From Eriocheir sinensis (Eukaryota > Arthropoda > Malacostraca > Decapoda > Varunidae), in assembly GCF_024679095.1 (NCBI RefSeq), contig NW_026111250.1, forward strand, positions 310,001 to 374,000: 64,000 bases of DNA, given 5' to 3'. Below, piece after piece: positions 18,094 through 35,300 of this stretch. The first letter of the stretch is position 1; every line of letters begins with the position of its first letter. The notes below the pieces were generated by a model. The model made no database searches. It was not told the DNA's origin and saw nothing but the letters and a program-made list of their open reading frames with translations. The translations under genes and the position numbers were made by a program.

Positions 18094-19727
18094 ACATATA
18101 AAATAATGTAAATTTGTATGAAAATATATGTACGAATACAAATTCAAATAACGTAAATTTCTATAAAAATATATATACAAAATACACATAAAATTAACTA
18201 AATACGTATAAAAAAATATACAAAATACATATAAAATAATGTAAATTTATTAAAATAAATAAACAAAATACCAATAAAAAATATTTGTATAAATTTGTAC
18301 AAAATACATATACAAATACACATAAAATAAAGTAAATTTGTAATAAATATATATACAAAATACATAAAATAATGTAAATTTATATGAAAATATATATACA
18401 AATACATATAAATACCATGAATTTGTATCAAAATAAATATTCAAAATAAATATTAAATAACGTAAATGTGTATTATTATAAAAGTACATATAAAATAATG
18501 TAAATTCGTATCAATATAAATACAAAATACTCATAAAATAATATAAATATGTATAAAAAAGATTTACAAAAACAAATAAATAATGTAAATTTGTATCAAA
18601 ATAAATAAAAATACATAAAATAATATAAATTTGTATGAAAATAAAGATGCAAAATACATAAAACTAGGTCATTTCTTTTGAAATATATATACAAAATACC
18701 ATAAAATATTTAAATTTGTATTGAAATAAATATACAAAATACACATACAATAACGTAAATTTGTATTGAAAGATATGCAAAATACACATAAAACAATGTA
18801 AAATTGTTTCAAAATATATAGCAGAATACAAATAAAAAACGTAGATTTCTATAAAATATATATGCAAAATACATAAAATTAAGTAAATTTTATAAAAATG
18901 TATACAAAATACACATAAAATAATGTAATTCGATTTAAAATAAATAAACAAAATACATATACAATAAATGTAAATTTGATAAATATAAATGAAATACATA
19001 TACAAAATAAACATAAAATAATGTAGATTTGTAATAAAATATATGTACAAAATACACATAAAATAATGTAAATTTATATGAAAATATATATACAAATACA
19101 CATAAAATACCATGAATTTGTATAAAAATATATATTCAAAATAAATATTAAAAAATGTAAAAGCGTATAAAAATATATATACAAAGTACATATAAAATAA
19201 TGTAAATTCGTATCAATATAAATCAACAAAACACCAATAAAATAATATATATATATGAATGAAAATAAATTTACAAAATACACATAACATAACTAAAATA
19301 TGTATTAAAATATATACAAAAATACAGAGAAATAATTTGAGTTTGTATGAAAATAGATATTCAAAATACACATAAAACTAGGTAAATTTCTTTTGAAATG
19401 TATATACAAAATAGCCATAAAATATTGTAAATTTGTGTCAAAATATATAAACAAATACACATAAAATAACGTAAATTTGTATGAAAAATATATACAAAAT
19501 ACACATAGAATAATGTCAATTCGTATCAAAATGAATGAGCAGAACATCAATAAAATAATGTATATTTGTATGAAAATAAAGATGCAAAATACCCAAAAAA
19601 TAAAGCATATGTTTATAAAAATACAGATACAAAAATAAACATCGAATAATTAAATTTGTATTAAAATTAATATACAAAATGCGTATATAATAAGGGAAAT
19701 TTGTACTGAAAAAATATGCAACATACA
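18094..19727 (+). repeat. Array block 7, A-rich orientation
   Basis: Starts at TGTACATATAAAATAATG. Sequence from about 18690 matches 43.40-44.44 kb and 53.86-54.92 kb in order, including ATGAATGAGCAG at 19531 and GCGTATATAATAAGG just before the switch. Confidence 0.85.
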
Positions 19728-19740
19728 CGTTTACTCATAC
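19717..19740 (+). other. Orientation switch, junction family I
   Basis: TGCAACATACACGTTTACTC joins A-rich units on the left to T-rich units on the right. The same joint occurs at 44438, 52597, 54916 and 55281, and reverse complemented at 31428-31451. Confidence 0.9.
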
Positions 19741-20838
<1,098 letters not shown>

Positions 20839-23800
20839 ATATATACAAAATACATATGAAATTATGTAAATACGTATAAAAATATATATACAAAATACAT
20901 ATCAAATAATGTAAATTTGTGTCAAAAAAAATATCATGAAAAGAATCTGTATTTGTATGAAAATAGATAATAGATAATAAATTTGTATAAAATATATATG
21001 CAAGATACACATTAAATAATGTAAATATGTATAAAAAGTATATACAAAAAACAAATAGAATAATGTAAAATCGTATCAAAATAAATACACCGAATATTAA
21101 TAAAATAATGTAAATTTGTATGAAAATAAAGATGCAAAATTCCCATAAAATAGCGCATTTCTTATAAAAATATATATACCAAAATACACATAAAATTTTA
21201 AATTTGTATTGAAATAAATATACAAAATGCAAATACACTCAGGTAAATTTGTATGGAAAGAGATATGCAAAAATACATATAAAACAATGTAAATTTGTTT
21301 CCAAATATATATACGAATACAAATAAAAAACGTAGATTTCTATAAAAATATATATACAAAATACACATAAAATTAAATAAATACGTATAAAAAAATGTAT
21401 TCAAAATACACATAAAATAATGTAAATTCGAATTAAAATAAATAAACAAAATACCAATAAAAGAATGTGTATTTGGATAAATATAAATATACAAAATACA
21501 CATACAAAATAAACATAAAATAAGGTAGATTTGTAATAAAATATATGTACAAAATACACATACAATAATGTAAATTTATATGAAAATATATATACAAATA
21601 CACATAAAATACCATGAATTTGTATAAAAATATATATTCAAAATAAATATTAAATAATGTAAGAGCGTATTAAAATATATATACAAAGTACATATAAAAT
21701 GAAAATTAAGATGCAAAATACCTATAAAATAACGCATTTTTTATAAAATTATTGATACCAAAATACACATAAAATATTTGAACTTGTATTAAAATAAATA
21801 TACAAAATGCACATACAATAAGGTAAATTTGTATTGAAATAGATATGGAAAATACATATAAAATAATGTAAATTTGTTTCAAAATATATATACGAATACA
21901 CATAAAATAACGTAGATTTCTATAAAAATACATATACAAAAAACACATAAAATTAGGTAAAAACGTATAAAAAATGTAAACAAAATACACATAAAATAAT
22001 GTAAATTCGTATAAATGTAAATAAACAATATACCAATAAAAGAATGTGTATTTGTATAAATATAAATATACAAAATGCACATAAAATAACGTAAATTTAT
22101 ATAAAACTATATACATAAAATAACAAATTTCTATAAAATATATGTACAAAAATGACCTTTAGATAAATTTGCATAAAAATATATATACAAAACACACATT
22201 AGATAATGTAAATGAGTATAAAAATATGTATACAAAATACCTATAAAATAATCTAAATTCGTATCAATTAAATTAAGAAATACCAATAAAATAATGTAAT
22301 TTTGGATGAAAATATATATACAAAATACACATAAAATAACCTAAATACAAATACAAATATACACATAAAATAATTTAAAATTGAATGAAATAAATATACA
22401 AAATAAACATAAAATAAGGTAAATTTGTAATGAAATATATGAAAAATACACATAAAATAATATAAATTTGTATGAAAATATATATACAAATACACATTAA
22501 ATAACATGAATTTGTATAAAATTTGTATCAAAATATATACTTATACACACAATAAAATAACGTAATTTTTTTATGAAAATGTATATACAAAATACACATA
22601 AAATAATTTAAATACGTGAAAATATATATACAAAAACACATAAAATAGTGTAAATATATGAAAATATATAAACAAATACACATAAAATAATGTAAATTTG
22701 GATAAAAATATATACAAAATTAACATTAAATAATGTAAATATGTATAAAAAAAATATATACAAAAACATATATAATAATGTTAAATCGTATCAAAATAAA
22801 TAAAGAGAATATCAATAAAATAATGTAAATTTGTATGAAAATAAAGATGCAAAATATCCATATAATAACGCATATTTGCATAAAAATATATATAAAAATA
22901 CATATAAAATAATTAAATTTGTATTAAAATAAATATACAAAATGCACGTACAATAAAGTAAATTTGTATTGAAATAGATATGCAAAATACACATTAATAA
23001 TGTAAATTTGTATCAAAATATATATACGAATACTCATAAAATAGAGTAAATTTCTATGAAAATATACATACAAAATAGATATACAAAATACACATATAAC
23101 TAGTTAAATTTGTATTTAAATACATGTACAAAAACACATAAAATAATGTAGATTTGTATGAAATGAAAACAAATACATTTTATATAAAATATATATACAA
23201 AATACACATAGAATAATGTAAAATCATATCAAAATAAATACACAGAATATCAATAAAATAATGTAAATTTGTATGAAAATAAAGATGCAAAATACCCATA
23301 AAATAAAGCATATTTTTATAAAAATACATATACAAAAATACACATAGATTAATCAAATTTGTATTAAAATTAATATACAAAATGCACATACAATAAAATA
23401 AATTTGTATTAATTAAAAATATGCAAAATACACATAAAACAATGTAAATTTGTCTCAAAATATATATACGAATACACATAAAATAACGCAGATTTCTATA
23501 GAAATATATATACAAAATACACTTGAAATAATGTAAATACGTATAAAATATATATACAAAATACACATTAAATAATGTTAATTCGTGTCAAAATAAATAA
23601 ACAAAATATCATGAAAAGAATGTGTATTTGTATGAAAATAGATATACAAAATACACATAAAATAACCTAAATTTGTATAAAACTATATACAAAAATACAC
23701 AAAAATAATTTAAACTTGTATGGAAATAAATATACAAAAAACATATAAAATTAGGTAAATTTGTATTGAAATACATATACAAAATACACTGAAAATAATG

Positions 23801-24395
23801 TAAATTTGAATGAAAATATATAAACATATAGACTTAAAATAACGTAAATTTGTATCAAATATATATACAAAAAAACATTAAATAATGTAAATATGTATAA
23901 AAATATATACAAAACACAAATAAAATAATGTAAAATCGTATCAAAATAAATACAGAAAATATTAATAAAATAATGTAAATTTGTATGAAAATTAAGATGC
24001 AAAATACCCATAAAATAATGCATTTTTTATAAAAATATATATATGAAAAACATAAAATATTTGATTTTGTATTAAAATAAATAGATATACAAAATACTCA
24101 TAAAATAAGCTAAATTTGAATTGAAATATATATACAAAATACATAAAATAATGTAAATTTGTATCAAAATACTTATACAAATACACATATAATAACGTAA
24201 ATTTGTATAAAAATATATAAACAAAATACACATTAAATAATGTAAATACGTATAAAAAAATGTACAAAATACACAAATAATCATGTAATTCGTATCAAAA
24301 TAAATAGACAAAATACCAATAAAATAATGTAAATTTCTATGAGAAAACATATACAAAATACACATAAATAACGCAAATATCAATAAAAATATATA
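20839..24395 (+). repeat. Array block 9, A-rich orientation
   Basis: Well-ordered A-rich block made of the ATAGATAATAG module (20963), the CCTAAATACAAATACAA module (22340) and the stretch ending at the family II switch. The same succession is found at 45.36-48.88 kb, and its second half at 34.8-37.44 kb. Confidence 0.9.
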
Positions 24396-24445
24396 TAATA
24401 TAATATATTTTATACATATTTAAAATATTTAATGTATATTTTGTA
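24361..24445 (+). other. Orientation switch, junction family II
   Basis: CAATAAAAATATATATAATA at 24381 leads through ATATTTTATACATATTTAAA into T-rich units. Same-direction copies occur at 37441 and 48865, and an inverted, AT-expanded copy at 2490-2715. Confidence 0.9.
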
Positions 24446-25917
24446 TATATATTATCAAATTTACGTTATTTTATATGTATTTTTATATATTTTCATACAA
24501 ATTTACATTATTTTAGGTGAGTTTTGTATATGTTATTCAATACAACTTTGCCTAACTTTAGGGGTATTTTTCATATCTATTTACAAACAAATTTAAATTA
24601 TTTTTGTGGATTTTTGTATATATTTTTATACAAATTTTAGTTATTTTATTTGTTTTTTATATATATTTTCCTAAATATACATTCTTTTATTGAATTTTGT
24701 GTATTTAATTTTACAATTTACATTATTTTATGTATTTTGTATATATATTTTCTACGTATTTAAATTATTTTATGTGTATATATATACATTTTCATAAAAA
24801 TTTACGTTATTTTATTGTGTATTCGTATATATTTTGAAACAAATTTTATACAAATTCATGTTATTTTATGTATTTGTATATATATATATTTTCATACAAA
24901 TTTATATTATTTTATGTGTATTCTTACATATATTTATTACAAATTTACCTTATTTTATGTTTATTTTGTATATTTATTTCATTTAATATAATCAAATTTA
25001 AATTTATTGTATATGCATTTTGTATATTAATTTTAATACAAATTTAATTATTCTATGTGTATTTTTCTATATTTATTTTTATAAAAATATGCTTTATTTT
25101 ATGGGTATTTTGAATCTTTATTATCATACAAATTTATGTTATTTATTGATATTCTGCACATTCATTTTGATAAGATTTCACATTATTCTATGAGTATTTA
25201 CTATATATTTTCATACAAATTTACGTTATTTTATGTGTATTTGTTTATATATTTTGACACAAATTTACAATATTTTATGGGTATTTTGTATATATATTTC
25301 AAAAGAAATTTACCTAGTTTTATGTGTATTTTGAATATCTATTTTCATTCAAACTCAAATTATTTTTATGTATTTTTGTATATATTTCAATACAAATTTT
25401 AGTTAGGTTATGTGTATTTTGTAAATCTATTTTCATTCAAATATATATTATTTTATTGGTATTTTGTTGATTTATATTGATACGAATTTACATTATTTTA
25501 TATGTACTTTGTATATATATTTTTATACGCATTTACATTATTTAATATTTATTTTGAGTATATAATTTTATACAAATTCATGGTATTTTATGTGTATTTG
25601 TATATATATTTTCATATAAATTTACATTATTTTGTGTATTTTGTACATATATTTCATTACAAATCTACCTTATTTTATGTTTATTTTGTATGTGTATTTT
25701 GTACATTTATATTTATACAAATACACATTCTTTTATTGGTATTTTGTTTATTTATTTTGTTTCGAATTTACATTATTTTATGTGTATTTTGTTTACATTT
25801 TTTTATACGTATTTACTTAATTTTATGTGTATTTTGTATATATATTTTTATAGAAATCTACGTTATTTTATGTGTATTCGTACATATATTTTGAAACAAA
25901 TTTACATTGTTTTTTAT
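24396..25917 (-). repeat. Array block 10, T-rich orientation
   Basis: Matches 37450-38760 closely and 48890-49485 for its first 600 bp. Its right half (25005-25718) is the left arm of a large inverted repeat. It ends at TTTTTTATGTACAATAAGG near 25912-25925. Confidence 0.9.
25005..25718 (-). repeat. Left arm of large inverted repeat
   Basis: Reverse complement of 26520-27195 with scattered mismatches and small indels. Inner ends are TTGTACATTTATATTTATAC on this side and GTATAAATATAAATGTACAA on the other. Outer ends are ATTGTATATGCATTTTG and CAAAATGCATATACAAT. Each arm is about 700 bp and the loop about 800 bp. Confidence 0.82.
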
Positions 25918-28900
25918 GTACAATAAGGTAAATTTGTATTGAAATAGATATGCAAAATACATATAAAGCAATGTAAATTTGTTTCAAAATATGTATACGA
26001 ATACACATAAAATAACGTAGATTTTTTATAAAAATATATACAAAATACACATAAAATGAAGTAAATACGTATAAAAAATGTATACAAAATACACATAAAA
26101 TAATGTAAATTCGTATCAAAATAAATAAACAAAATACCAATAAAAGAATGTGTATTTGTATAAATATAAATATACAAAATACACATAAAATAACGTAAAT
26201 TTATATAAAACTATATAAAAAGTACACAGAAGTAATTAAATTTGTATGAAATATATACAAAGCACACACAAAATAAGCTAAATTTGAATTGAAATATATA
26301 TACAAAATACATGAAATAAATAAAATTGGTATCAAAATATTTATACAAATACACATATAATAACGTAAATTTGTATGAAAATATATAAACAAAATACACA
26401 TTAAATAATGTAAATACGTATAAAAAATGTGTACAAAATACACATATAATCATGTAATTCGTATCAAAATAAATAAACAAAATACCAATAAAATAATATA
26501 AATTTGTATGAGTAAACGTGTATAAATATAAATGTACAAAATACACATACAAAATAAACATAAAATAAGGTAAATTTGTAATGAAATATATGTACAAAAT
26601 ACACATAAAATAATGTAAATTTATATGAAAATATATATACAAATACACATAAAATACCATGAATTTGTATAAAATTATATATTCAAAATAAATATTAAAT
26701 AATGTAAATGCGTATAAAAATATATATAAAAAGTACATATAAAATAATGTAAATTCGTATCAATATAAATCAACAAAATACAAATAAAATAATATATATT
26801 TGAATGAAAATAGATTTACAAAATACACATAACATAACTAAAATTTGTATTGAAATATATACAAAAATACATAAAAATAATTTGAGTTTGTATGAAAATA
26901 GATATTCAAAATACACATAAAACTAGGTAAATTTCTTTTGAAATATATATACAAAATACCCATAAAATATTGTAAATTTGTGTCAAAATATATAAACAAA
27001 TACACATAAAATAATGTCAAATCGTATCAAAATGAATGAGCAGAATATCAATAAAATAACGTAAATTTGTATGAAAATAAAGATGCAAAATACCCATAAA
27101 ATAAAGCATATTTTTATAAAATACATATACAAAAATACACATAGAATAATTAAATTTGTATTAAAATTAATATACAAAATGCATATACAATAAGGTAAAT
27201 TTGTATTGAAAAATATGCAAAATACACATAAAAGTGTAAATTTGTTTAAAATCTATATACGAATACACATAATATAACGTAGATTTCTATAGAAATATAT
27301 ATACAAAATACACATGAAATGATGTAAATACGTATAAAAATATATATACAAAATACACATTAAATAATTTAAATTCTCGTCAAAATAAATAAACAAAATA
27401 TCAATAAAAGAATGTGTATTTGTATGAAAATAGATATACAAAATACTCATAAAATAACCTAAGTTTGTATAAAACTATATAAAAAATACACAAAAATAAT
27501 TTAAATTTGTATGAAAATAAATATACAAAATACACATAAAATTAGGTAAATTTGTATTGAAATACATATACAAAATACACATAAAATAATGGAAGTTTGA
27601 ATGAAAATATATAAACATATACACTTAAAATAACGTAAATTTGTATCAAATATATATACAAAATACTAATTAAATAATGTAAATATGTATAAAAAATATA
27701 TTCAAAACACAAATAGAATAATGTAAAATCGTATCAAAATAAATACACAGAATATTAATAAAATAATGTAAATTTGTATGAAAATAAAGATGCAAAATAG
27801 CCATAAAATAACGCATTTTTTTAAAATATATTTACCAAAATACACATAAAATATTATAATTTGTATTAAGATAAATATAAAAATGCACATACTGTAAGGT
27901 AAATTTGTATTGAAATAGATATGCAAAATACATATAAAACAATGTAAATTTGTTTCAAAATATATATACGAATACACATAAAATAACGTTGATTTCTATA
28001 AATATATACAAAATACACATAAAATGAAGTAAATACGTATAAAAAAATGAATATAAAATACACATAAAAATCGTATCAAAATAAATAAACAAAATACTAG
28101 TAAAAGAAAGTGTATTTGTATAAATATAAATATACAAAATTCACATAAAATATCGTAAATTTGTATAAAACTATATACAAAAATACACAGAAGTTATTAA
28201 ATTTGTATGAAAATATATATACAAAATACAGCTAAAATAAGCTAAATTTGAATTGAAATGTACATACAAAATACATAAAATAATGTAAATCTGTATCAAA
28301 ATATTTATACAAATACATATAATAACGTAGATTTGTTAAAAAATATATAAACAAAATACACATTAAGTAATGTAAATACGTATAAAAAATATGTACAAAA
28401 TACACATATAATCATGTAATTCGTATCAAAATAAATAAACAAAATAGCAATAAAATAATGTAAATTTGTATGAGAAAACATATACAAATAACGCAAATTT
28501 CTCTAAAAATATATGTACAAAAATGCACATAAAATAAAGTAAATTAGCATAAGAATATATATACAAAACACACACTAAATAATGTAAATGCGTACATAAA
28601 ATAACCTAAATTTGTATAAAACTATATAAAAATACACAAAAATAATTTAAATTTGTTTGAAAAGAAATATACAAAATACACATAAAATTAGGTAAATTTG
28701 TATGAAATACATATACAAAATACACATCAAATAATGTAAATTTGAATGAAAATATATAAACAAATACACATAAAATAACGTAAATTTGTATAAAATATAT
28801 ATGCAAGATACACATTAAATAATGTAAATGTGTATAAACAATATATACAAAAACACATAGAATAATGTAAAATCGTATCAAAATAAATACACAGAATATC

Positions 28901-31440
28901 AATAAAATAATGTAAATTTGTATGAAAATAAAAATGCAAAATAATATATATACCAAAATACACATAAAATATTTAAATTTGTATTGAAATAAATATACAA
29001 AATGCATATACAGTAAGGTAAATTTGTATTGAAAGAGATATTCAAAAATACATATAAAACAATGTAAATTTGTTTCAAAATATATATACGAATACACTTA
29101 AAATAAAGTAGATTTCTATAGAAATATATATACAAAATACATATGAAATTATGTAAATACGTATAAAAATATATATACAAAATACATATCAAATAATGTA
29201 AATTCGTGTCAAAATAAATAAACAAAATATCATAAAAAGAATGTAATTGTATGAAAATAGATAATAGATAATAAATTTGTATAAAATATATATGCAAGAT
29301 ACACATTAAATAATGTAAATATGTATAAAAAAGTATATACAAAAAACAAATAGAATAATGTAAAATCGTATCAAAATAAATACACCGAATATTAATAAAA
29401 TAATGTAAATTTGTATGAAAATAAAGATGCAAAATTCCTATAAAATAGCGCATTTCTTATAAAAATATATATACCAAAATACACATAATATATTTAAATT
29501 TGTATTGAAATAAATATACAAAATGCACATACAATAAGGTAAATTTGTATTGAAAGAGATATGCAAAAATACATATAAAACAATGTAAATTTGTTTCAAA
29601 ATATATATACGAATACAAATAAAAAAACGTAGATTTCTATAAAAATATATTTACAAAATACACATAAAATTAAGTAAATACGTATAAAAAATGTATACAA
29701 AATACACATAAAATAATGTAAATTCGAATTAAAATAAATAAACAAAATACCAATAAAAGAATGTGTATTTGGATAAATATAAATATACTAAATACACATA
29801 CAAAATAAACATAAAATAAGGTAGATTTGTAATAAAATATATGTACAAAATACACATAAAATAATGTAAATTTATATGAAAATATATATACAAATACACA
29901 TAAAATACCATGAATCTGTATAAAATATATATTCAAAATAAATATTAAATAATGTAAAAGCGTATAAAAATATATATACAAAGTACATATAAAATGAAAA
30001 TTAAGATGCAAAATACCTATAAAATAACGTATTTTTTATAAAATTATTGATACCAAAAGACATAAAATATTTGAACTTGTATTAAAATAAATATACAAAA
30101 TGCACATACAATAAGGTAAATTTGTATTGAAATAGATATGCAAAATACATATAAAATAATGTAAATTTGTTTCAAAATATATATACGAATACACATAAAA
30201 TAACGTAGATTTCTATAAAAATACATATACAAAATACACATAAAATTAAGTAAATACGTATAAAAAAATGTATACAAAATACAAATAAAATAATGTAAAT
30301 TCGTATAAATGTAAATAAACAATATACCAATAAAAGAATGTGTATTTGTATAAATATAAATATACAAAATGCACATAAAATAACGTAAATTTATATAAAA
30401 CTATATACATAAAATAACGCAAATTTCTATAAAAATAAATGTACAAAAATGAACATTAAATAAATTTGCATAAAAATATATATACAAAACACACATTAGA
30501 TAATGTAAATGAGTATAAAAATATGTATACAAAATACCTATGAAATAATCTAAATTCGTATCGAATTAAATTAAGAAATACCAATAAAATAATGTAATTT
30601 TGGATGAAAATATATATACAAAATACACATAAAATAACCTAAATACAAATACAAATATACACATAAAATAATTTAAAATTGAATGAAATAAATATACAAA
30701 ATAAACATAAAATAAGGTAAATTTGTAATGAAATATATGAAAAAATACACATAAAATAATATAAATTTGTATGAAAATATATATACAAATACACATTAAA
30801 TAACATGAATTTGTATAAAATTTGTATCAAAATATATACTTATACACACAATAAAATAACGTAATTTTTTATGAAAATGTATATACAAAATACACATAAA
30901 ATAATTTAAATACGTAGAAAAATATATATACAAAAACACATAAAATAATGTATATATGAAAATATATAAACAAATACACATAAAATAATGTAAATTTGGA
31001 TAAAATATATATCATAAAATAATGTAAATTCGTATCAAAATAAATAAACAAAATACCAATAAAAGAATGTGTATTTGTATGAATATAAATATACAAAATA
31101 CACATAAAATAACGTAAATTTATATAAAACTATATACAAAAATACGCAGAATTAATTAAATTTGTATGAAAATATATACAAAATACACACGAAATAAGCT
31201 AAATTTGAATTGAAATATATATACAAAATACATGAAATAAAGTAAATTTGTATCAAAATATTTATACAAATACACATATAATAACGTAAATTTGTATGAA
31301 AATATATAAACAAAATACACATTAAATAATGTAAATACGTATAAAAAAATATGTACAAAATACACATATAATCATGTAATTCGTATCAAAATAAATAAAC
31401 AAAATACCAATAAAATAATATAAATTTGTATGAGTAAACG
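25918..31440 (+). repeat. Array block 11, A-rich orientation
   Basis: Contains the right arm of the inverted repeat, a module run (27.96-29.65 kb) that parallels 40.83-42.5 kb, one ATAGATAATAG copy (29257) and one CCTAAATACAAATACAA copy (30638). A module that ends at a family I switch elsewhere appears at 26510 without one: GAGTAAACGTGTATAAATAT continues in A-rich orientation. Confidence 0.88.
26520..27195 (+). repeat. Right arm of large inverted repeat
   Basis: Partner of 25005-25718. It contains ATGAATGAGCAG at 27032, whose counterpart on the left arm is CTGCACATTCAT at 25154. A transcript through both arms could fold into a long hairpin; whether it is transcribed cannot be seen. Confidence 0.82.
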
Positions 31441-31451
31441 TGTATGTTGCA
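31428..31451 (-). other. Orientation switch, junction family I, inverted copy
   Basis: GAGTAAACGTGTATGTTGCA is the exact reverse complement of the 19717 joint. The flank on the right, ATTATATACGCATTTTG, is also the reverse complement of the flank left of the other copies. Confidence 0.9.
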
Positions 31452-32325
31452 TATTTTTTCAATACAAATTTACCTTATTATATACGCATTTTGTATATTA
31501 ATTAAAATACAAATTTAAATATTCGATGTGTATTTTTGTATCTGTATTTTTATAAACATATTCTTTATTTTTTGGGTATTTTGTCTCTTTATTTTCATAC
31601 AAATTTACATTATTATATTGATATTCTGCTCATTCATTTTGATAGGAATTGACATTATTCTATGTATTTTGTATATATTTTTCATACAAATTTACGTTAT
31701 TTTATGTGTATTTGTTTATATATTTTGACACAAATTTACAATTTTTTTATGGGTATTTTGTATAAACATTTCAAAAGAAATTTACCTAGTTTTATGTGTA
31801 TTTTGTATATCTATTTTCATACAAACTCAAATTATTTCTATGTATTTTTGTATATATTTTAATACAAATTTTAGTTATGTTATGTGTATTTTGTAAATAT
31901 ATTTTCATTCAAATATATATTATTTTATTGGTGTTTTGTTGATTTATATTGATACTAATTTACATTATTTTATATGTACTTGTATATATATATTTTTATA
32001 TTTTTTTTGAAAATATATTTTATACAAATTCATGGTATTTTATGTGTATTTGTATATATATTTTCATATAAATTTACATTATTTTATGTGTATTTTGTAC
32101 ATATATTTTATTACAAATCTACCTTATTTTATGTTTATTTTTTATGTGTATTTAGTATATTTATATTTATCCAAATACACATTCTTTTATTGGTATTTTG
32201 TTTATTTATTTTGATACGAATTTTCATTTTTTTTAGGTGTATTTGATATATATATATTTTTATACCTATTTACATAATTTTATATGTATTTTGAATATAT
32301 ATTTTCATAGAAATTTACTCTATAT
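31452..32325 (-). repeat. Array block 12, T-rich orientation
   Basis: Carries CTGCTCATTCAT at 31625. It matches 38045-38945 in order, and as reverse complement 18.7-19.7, 43.4-44.4 and 53.9-54.9 kb. It ends at the family V switch. Confidence 0.88.
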
Positions 32326-32350
32326 GTATATGTATAGAAAATACACATGA
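32311..32350 (+). other. Orientation switch, junction family V
   Basis: TTTACTCTATATGTATATGT then ATAGAAAATACACATGAAAT joins T-rich to A-rich units. The identical joint lies at 38941-38975 (offset 6627). Confidence 0.88.
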
Positions 32351-35300
32351 AATAATCTAAATTCGTATCGAAATAAATGAACAAAATACCGATAAAATAA
32401 TGTAATTTTGAATGAAAATATATATAGAAAATACACATAAAATAACGTAAATACAAATAAATATATACACATAAAATGATTTGAATTTGAATGAAAATAG
32501 ATATAAAAATAAACTTAAAATAAGGCAAATTTATAATGAAATATATATACATAATACACATAAAATAATGTAGATTTGTTTCAAAATATATATACGAATA
32601 CACATAAAATAACGTAGATTTCTATAGAAATATATATACAAAATACACATGAAATGTTGTAAATACGTATAAAATATATATACAAAATACACATTAAATA
32701 ATGTAAATTCGTGTCAAAATAAATAATTAAAATATCAATAAAAGAATGAGTATTTGTATGAAAATACATATACAAAATACACATAAAATAACGTAAATTT
32801 GTATAAAACTATATAAAAAATACTCAAAAATAAGTTAAATTTGTATGAAAATAAATATACAAAATACACATAAAATTAGGTAAATTTGTAAAGAAATACA
32901 TATACAAAATACACATAAAATAATGTAAATTTGAATGAAAATATATAAACAAATTCACTTAAATTAACATAAATTTGTATAAAATATATATAAAAAAACT
33001 CATTAAATAATGTAAATATGTATAAAAATATATATACAAAACACAAATAGAATAATGTAAAATCGTATTAAAATAAATACACAGAATGTAAATAAAATAA
33101 TGTAAATTTGTATGAAAATAAAGATGCAAAATACCCATAAAATAACCCATTTTTTATAAATATACAAAATACACATGAAAGGATGTAAATACGTATAAAA
33201 TATATATACAAAATACACATTAAATAATGTAAATTCGCGTCAAAATAAATAAACAAAATGTCAATAAAAGAATGTGTATTTGTATGAAAATAAATATACA
33301 AAATACACATAAGACAACATAAATTTGTATAAAACTATATACAAAAATACACAAAAATAATTAAAATTTGTATGAAAATAAATATACAAAATACACATAA
33401 AATTAGGTAAATTTGTATTGAAATACATATACAAAATACACATAAAATACTGTAAATTTGAATGAAAATACATTAACAAATACACTTAAAATAACGTAAA
33501 TTTGTATAAAAAATATATACAAAACACAAATAGAATAATGTAAAATCGTATCAAAATAAATACACAGAATATTAATAAAATAATGTAAATTTGTATGAAA
33601 ATAAAGAAAAATACCCATAAAATAACACTTTTTTTTTAAATATATATATACAAAAATACACATAAAAAAATTATTTGTATTAAAATAAATATACAAAATA
33701 CACATACAATAAGGTAAATCTGTATTGAAATAGATATGCAAAATACATATAAAACAATGTAAATTTGTTTCAAAATATATATACGAATACACATAAAATA
33801 ACGTAGATTTGTATAAAAATATATACACAAAATACACGTAAAATGAAGTAAATACGTATAAAAAATGTATACAAAATACACATAAAATAATGTAAATTCG
33901 TATCAAAATAAATAAACAAAATACCAATAAAAGAATGTGTATTTGTATAAATATAAATATACAAAATACACATAAAATAACGTAAATTTGTATAAAACTA
34001 TATACAAAAATACACAGAAGTAATTAAATTCGTATGAAAATAGATATACAAAATACAGATAAAATAAGCTAAATTTGAATTGAAATGTATATACAAAATA
34101 CATAAAATAATGTAAATTTGTATCAAAATATTTATAAAAATACATATAATAACGTAAATTTGTTTAAAAATATATAAACAAAATACACATTAAGTAATGT
34201 AAATACGTATAAAAATATGTACAAAATACACATATAATCATGTAATTCGTATCAAACTAAATAAACAAAATAGCAATAAAATAATGTAAATTTGTATGAG
34301 AAAACATATACAAATACATATAAAATAACGCTAATTTCTATAAAAAATATGTCCAAAAATGAACGTAAAATAAATTAACTTTGGATAAAAATATATATAC
34401 AAAACACACATTAAATAATGTAAATGCGTACATAAAATAACCTAAATTTGTATAAAACTATATACAAAAATACACAAAAATAATTTAAATTTGTATGAAA
34501 AGAAATATACAAAATACACATAAAATTAGGTTAATTTCTATTGAAATACATATACAAAATACACATAAAATAATGTAAATTTGAAAGAAAATATATAAAC
34601 AAATACACATATAATAACGTAAATTTGTATGAAATATATATACAAAATACACATTAAATAATGTAAATATGTATAAAAAATATATACAAAACACAAATAG
34701 AATAATGTAAAATCGTATCAAAATATATACACAGAATATTAATAAAATAATGTAAATTTGTATGAAAATTAAGATGCAAAATACCTATAAAATAACGCAT
34801 TTTTTATAAGATTATTGATACCAAAATACACATAAAATATTTGAATTTGTATCAAAATAAATATACAAAATGCACATACAATAAGGTAAATTTGTATTGA
34901 AATAGATATGCAAAATACATATAAAATAATGTAAATTTGTTTCAAAATATATATGCGAATACACATAAAATAACGTAGATTTCTATAAAAATACATATAC
35001 AAAATACACATAAAATTAAGTAAATACGTATAAAAAAATGTATACAAAATACACATAAAATAATGTAAATTCGAATAAAGGTAAATAAACAATATAACAA
35101 TAAAAGAATGTGTATTTGTATAAATATAAATATACAAAATGCACATAAAATAACGTAAATTTATATAAAACTATATACATAAAATAACGCAAATTTGAAC
35201 AAAAATGAACATTAGATAAATTTGCATAAAAATATATATACAAAACACACATTAGATAATGTAAATGAGTGTAAAAATATGTATACAAAATACCTATGAA

